The notes beneath the pieces were generated by a model. It saw only the letters and a list, made by a program, of their open reading frames with translations. It was not told the DNA's origin and did not search any database. A stretch of DNA of 31,659 bases, from positions 1 through 31,659 of the forward strand of contig CAJBXY010000135.1 in the NCBI GenBank assembly GCA_903959665.1, in the 5' to 3' direction. The position numbers and the translations under genes are program-made. Source of the DNA: an uncultured Solirubrobacterales bacterium (GTDB lineage Bacteria > Actinomycetota > Thermoleophilia > Solirubrobacterales > Solirubrobacteraceae). Shown here one piece after another: positions 30,665 to 31,659 of this stretch. Within the stretch, counting starts at the first letter, position 1; the number at the start of each line of letters is the position of its first letter.

Positions 30665-31033
30665 ATGCCTTACCTGCGCTACGCCGACCTGATTCTGCTC
30701 GCCGCTGCGCTGCCGGTATTCCTGCTCGCAGGCTGGCCGATGCTCGGCTACCTCGGCGGCGCCTTCGCTTGGTGCGCGCAGCGTGCAGTTCAGGCTTGGA
30801 CGAACAAGAAGGCGTTGGAGTCGGAGAATCCCGCTCGCGTCGCTGGAATCGTCACCGGCTCGATGATCGGCCGCGGCTGGCTAGTAGCGCTTTCGGTCTT
30901 CGGCGTCGGCATGATCGAGAACGACGCTGGGCTCGCCGCTGGCGTGCTCTTCGTCGTCGTCTTCACCTTCTACTTCACGGTCTCGATCGCGACGCGCCCG
31001 CTCGATCAGCCGAAGGCGGGCCCTGCGGCATGA
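30665..31033 (+). CDS. AtpI-like four-helix membrane protein
   Basis: A 122-residue protein with four hydrophobic segments: LILLAAALPVFLLAGW, GYLGGAFAWCAQRAVQAW, GRGWLVALSVFGVGMI and GLAAGVLFVVVFTFYFTVSI. This is the usual build of ATP synthase protein I. I chose the ATG at 30665, 5 bases after the preceding stop. In-frame TTG at 30632 and GTG at 30650 lie inside the previous gene and are less likely. Its TGA overlaps the atpB ATG by 4 bases (ATGA), so the two are coupled. Sequence conservation of this family is low; context supports the call. Confidence 0.65.
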   Translation: MPYLRYADLILLAAALPVFLLAGWPMLGYLGGAFAWCAQRAVQAWTNKKALESENPARVAGIVTGSMIGRGWLVALSVFGVGMIENDAGLAAGVLFVVVFTFYFTVSIATRPLDQPKAGPAA

Positions 31034-31659
31034 TCAAAACTCGCCTCTTCGCCTTCGCCGCGACCTTTGCCGCCGTGCTCGCCTCGCCGGCTGGAGCATT
31101 CGCGCTGAATGTCAATGAGGACTACCAGCCGCAGGACGAGTTCATGCTCGATACATGGATTCCAATCGAGATTTTCGGGATCGACATGTCGATCAACAAG
31201 GCCGTCGTTTACGTGATCGCTGCCGCTCTGCTCTCTTGCATCACGCTTATTTACGTAGGTCACCGGATGAAGATGAAGCCGGGCCGACTTCAAGCCGCCG
31301 TCGAGATGTACTACGGACTAATCGAGAGCATGACGAAGGGCAACCTCAGCGGCAAAATGGTCAATCGCTGGTTCCCGTTCCTGGCGACGATCTTCCTCTT
31401 CATTTGGTACTCGAACATGATCGGTTACATCCCGTTGCCGACGAATACGCATGAGCCGGTCATGATCTTTGGCATCGAGGTTCCCTCGCTCGCGCTTTAC
31501 GCGGCGACCGCGAACATCTCTGTGCCGCTCGTTCTAACTCTCGTCGTCGTGATCAGCTACCACATCGAGGGCATCCGAGCGAAAGGGCCGATCACGTACC
31601 TCAAGGGCTGGGTTCCGGCGGGAGTCGAAGGCCCTGCGGCGGCCCCGATCTTCTTGATC
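31030..31659 (+). CDS. atpB: F0F1 ATP synthase subunit a (5' part)
   Basis: This is the first 210 codons of atpB, running off the right edge. Subunit a forms the proton half-channels beside the c-ring. Present are NRWFPFLATIFLFIWYSNMIGYIP, the first conserved core block, and LALYAATANISVPLVLTLVV (the block before the essential arginine), then YLKGWVPAG. The essential Arg lies beyond the window. The protein opens MIKTRLFAFAATFAAVLASPAGAFA, which looks like a cleavable signal peptide ending in an A-x-A, placed before the usual N-terminal region. The gene overlaps the AtpI-like gene by 4 bases. Confidence 0.94.
   Translation, partial: MIKTRLFAFAATFAAVLASPAGAFALNVNEDYQPQDEFMLDTWIPIEIFGIDMSINKAVVYVIAAALLSCITLIYVGHRMKMKPGRLQAAVEMYYGLIESMTKGNLSGKMVNRWFPFLATIFLFIWYSNMIGYIPLPTNTHEPVMIFGIEVPSLALYAATANISVPLVLTLVVVISYHIEGIRAKGPITYLKGWVPAGVEGPAAAPIFLI

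Noticed and set aside
1..31659. tRNA, rRNA, CRISPR arrays, insertion sequences or prophage
   Set aside because: All gaps are under 150 bases and none shows a cloverleaf, repeat-spacer pattern, transposase or terminal inverted repeats.

Overview
The window is dense, high-GC bacterial chromosome. It holds 33 protein genes on both strands, the first and last cut by the window edges. There are no RNA genes, no insertion sequences, no CRISPR array and no gene-free stretch over 300 bases. GC-rich codon use, the block rpmE / DUF1385 / prfA / prmC / sua5 / glyA / wecA-type transferase / atpI-like / atpB, and a mycobacterial-type methylglucan cluster all point to Actinomycetota. My best guess is the class Thermoleophilia (Solirubrobacterales-like). 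This is inferred from gene content and not from a marker search.

Layout. 1-3058: a Lon-substrate-binding-domain protein (partial), a small unknown protein, a CPD photolyase and a convergent methyltransferase. 3101-8591: a TetR-type operator, then P450 / methyltransferase / GH57 branching enzyme / GT4 glucosyltransferase as overlapping genes, closed by a convergent hexapeptide acyltransferase. The last four match in order and orientation the mycobacterial Rv3030-Rv3031-Rv3032...Rv3034c cluster for 6-O-methylglucose lipopolysaccharide (MGLP). 8663-21506: an acyl-CoA oxidation region with a MeaB-type GTPase, two acyl-CoA dehydrogenases, a thiolase, a B12-dependent acyl-CoA mutase split over two genes with a cupredoxin gene between them, etfB-etfA and ETF-quinone oxidoreductase. 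A GT-C-like membrane protein and a HAD phosphatase lie among them. 21558-27544: a secreted CARDB protein, then translation and housekeeping genes. 27591-31659: a polyprenyl-phosphate GlcNAc-1-P transferase, a convergent TetR regulator, a lipase-like hydrolase and the start of the F0F1 ATP synthase operon.

How the genes work together. The mutase has Phe81 and Gln199 where methylmalonyl-CoA mutase has Tyr and Arg, the pattern of isobutyryl-CoA mutase. With the dehydrogenases, thiolase and the ETF/ETF-QO electron chain this suggests isobutyryl-CoA / butyryl-CoA interconversion feeding beta-oxidation and the quinone pool. The operators before the P450-methylglucan operon and before etfB share the pattern TGAC-N6-GTCA, so lipid catabolism and the methylglucan operon may be under related TetR control.

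A pattern across the window is a TAnnnT hexamer (often TAGnCT) 6-11 bases before the start codon of at least 14 genes, which predicts mostly leaderless or near-leaderless mRNAs. The best leads are the methylglucan-type operon outside mycobacteria, the mutase specificity residues with the embedded cupredoxin, the ETF-QO lacking one [4Fe-4S] cysteine, and the leaderless promoters.
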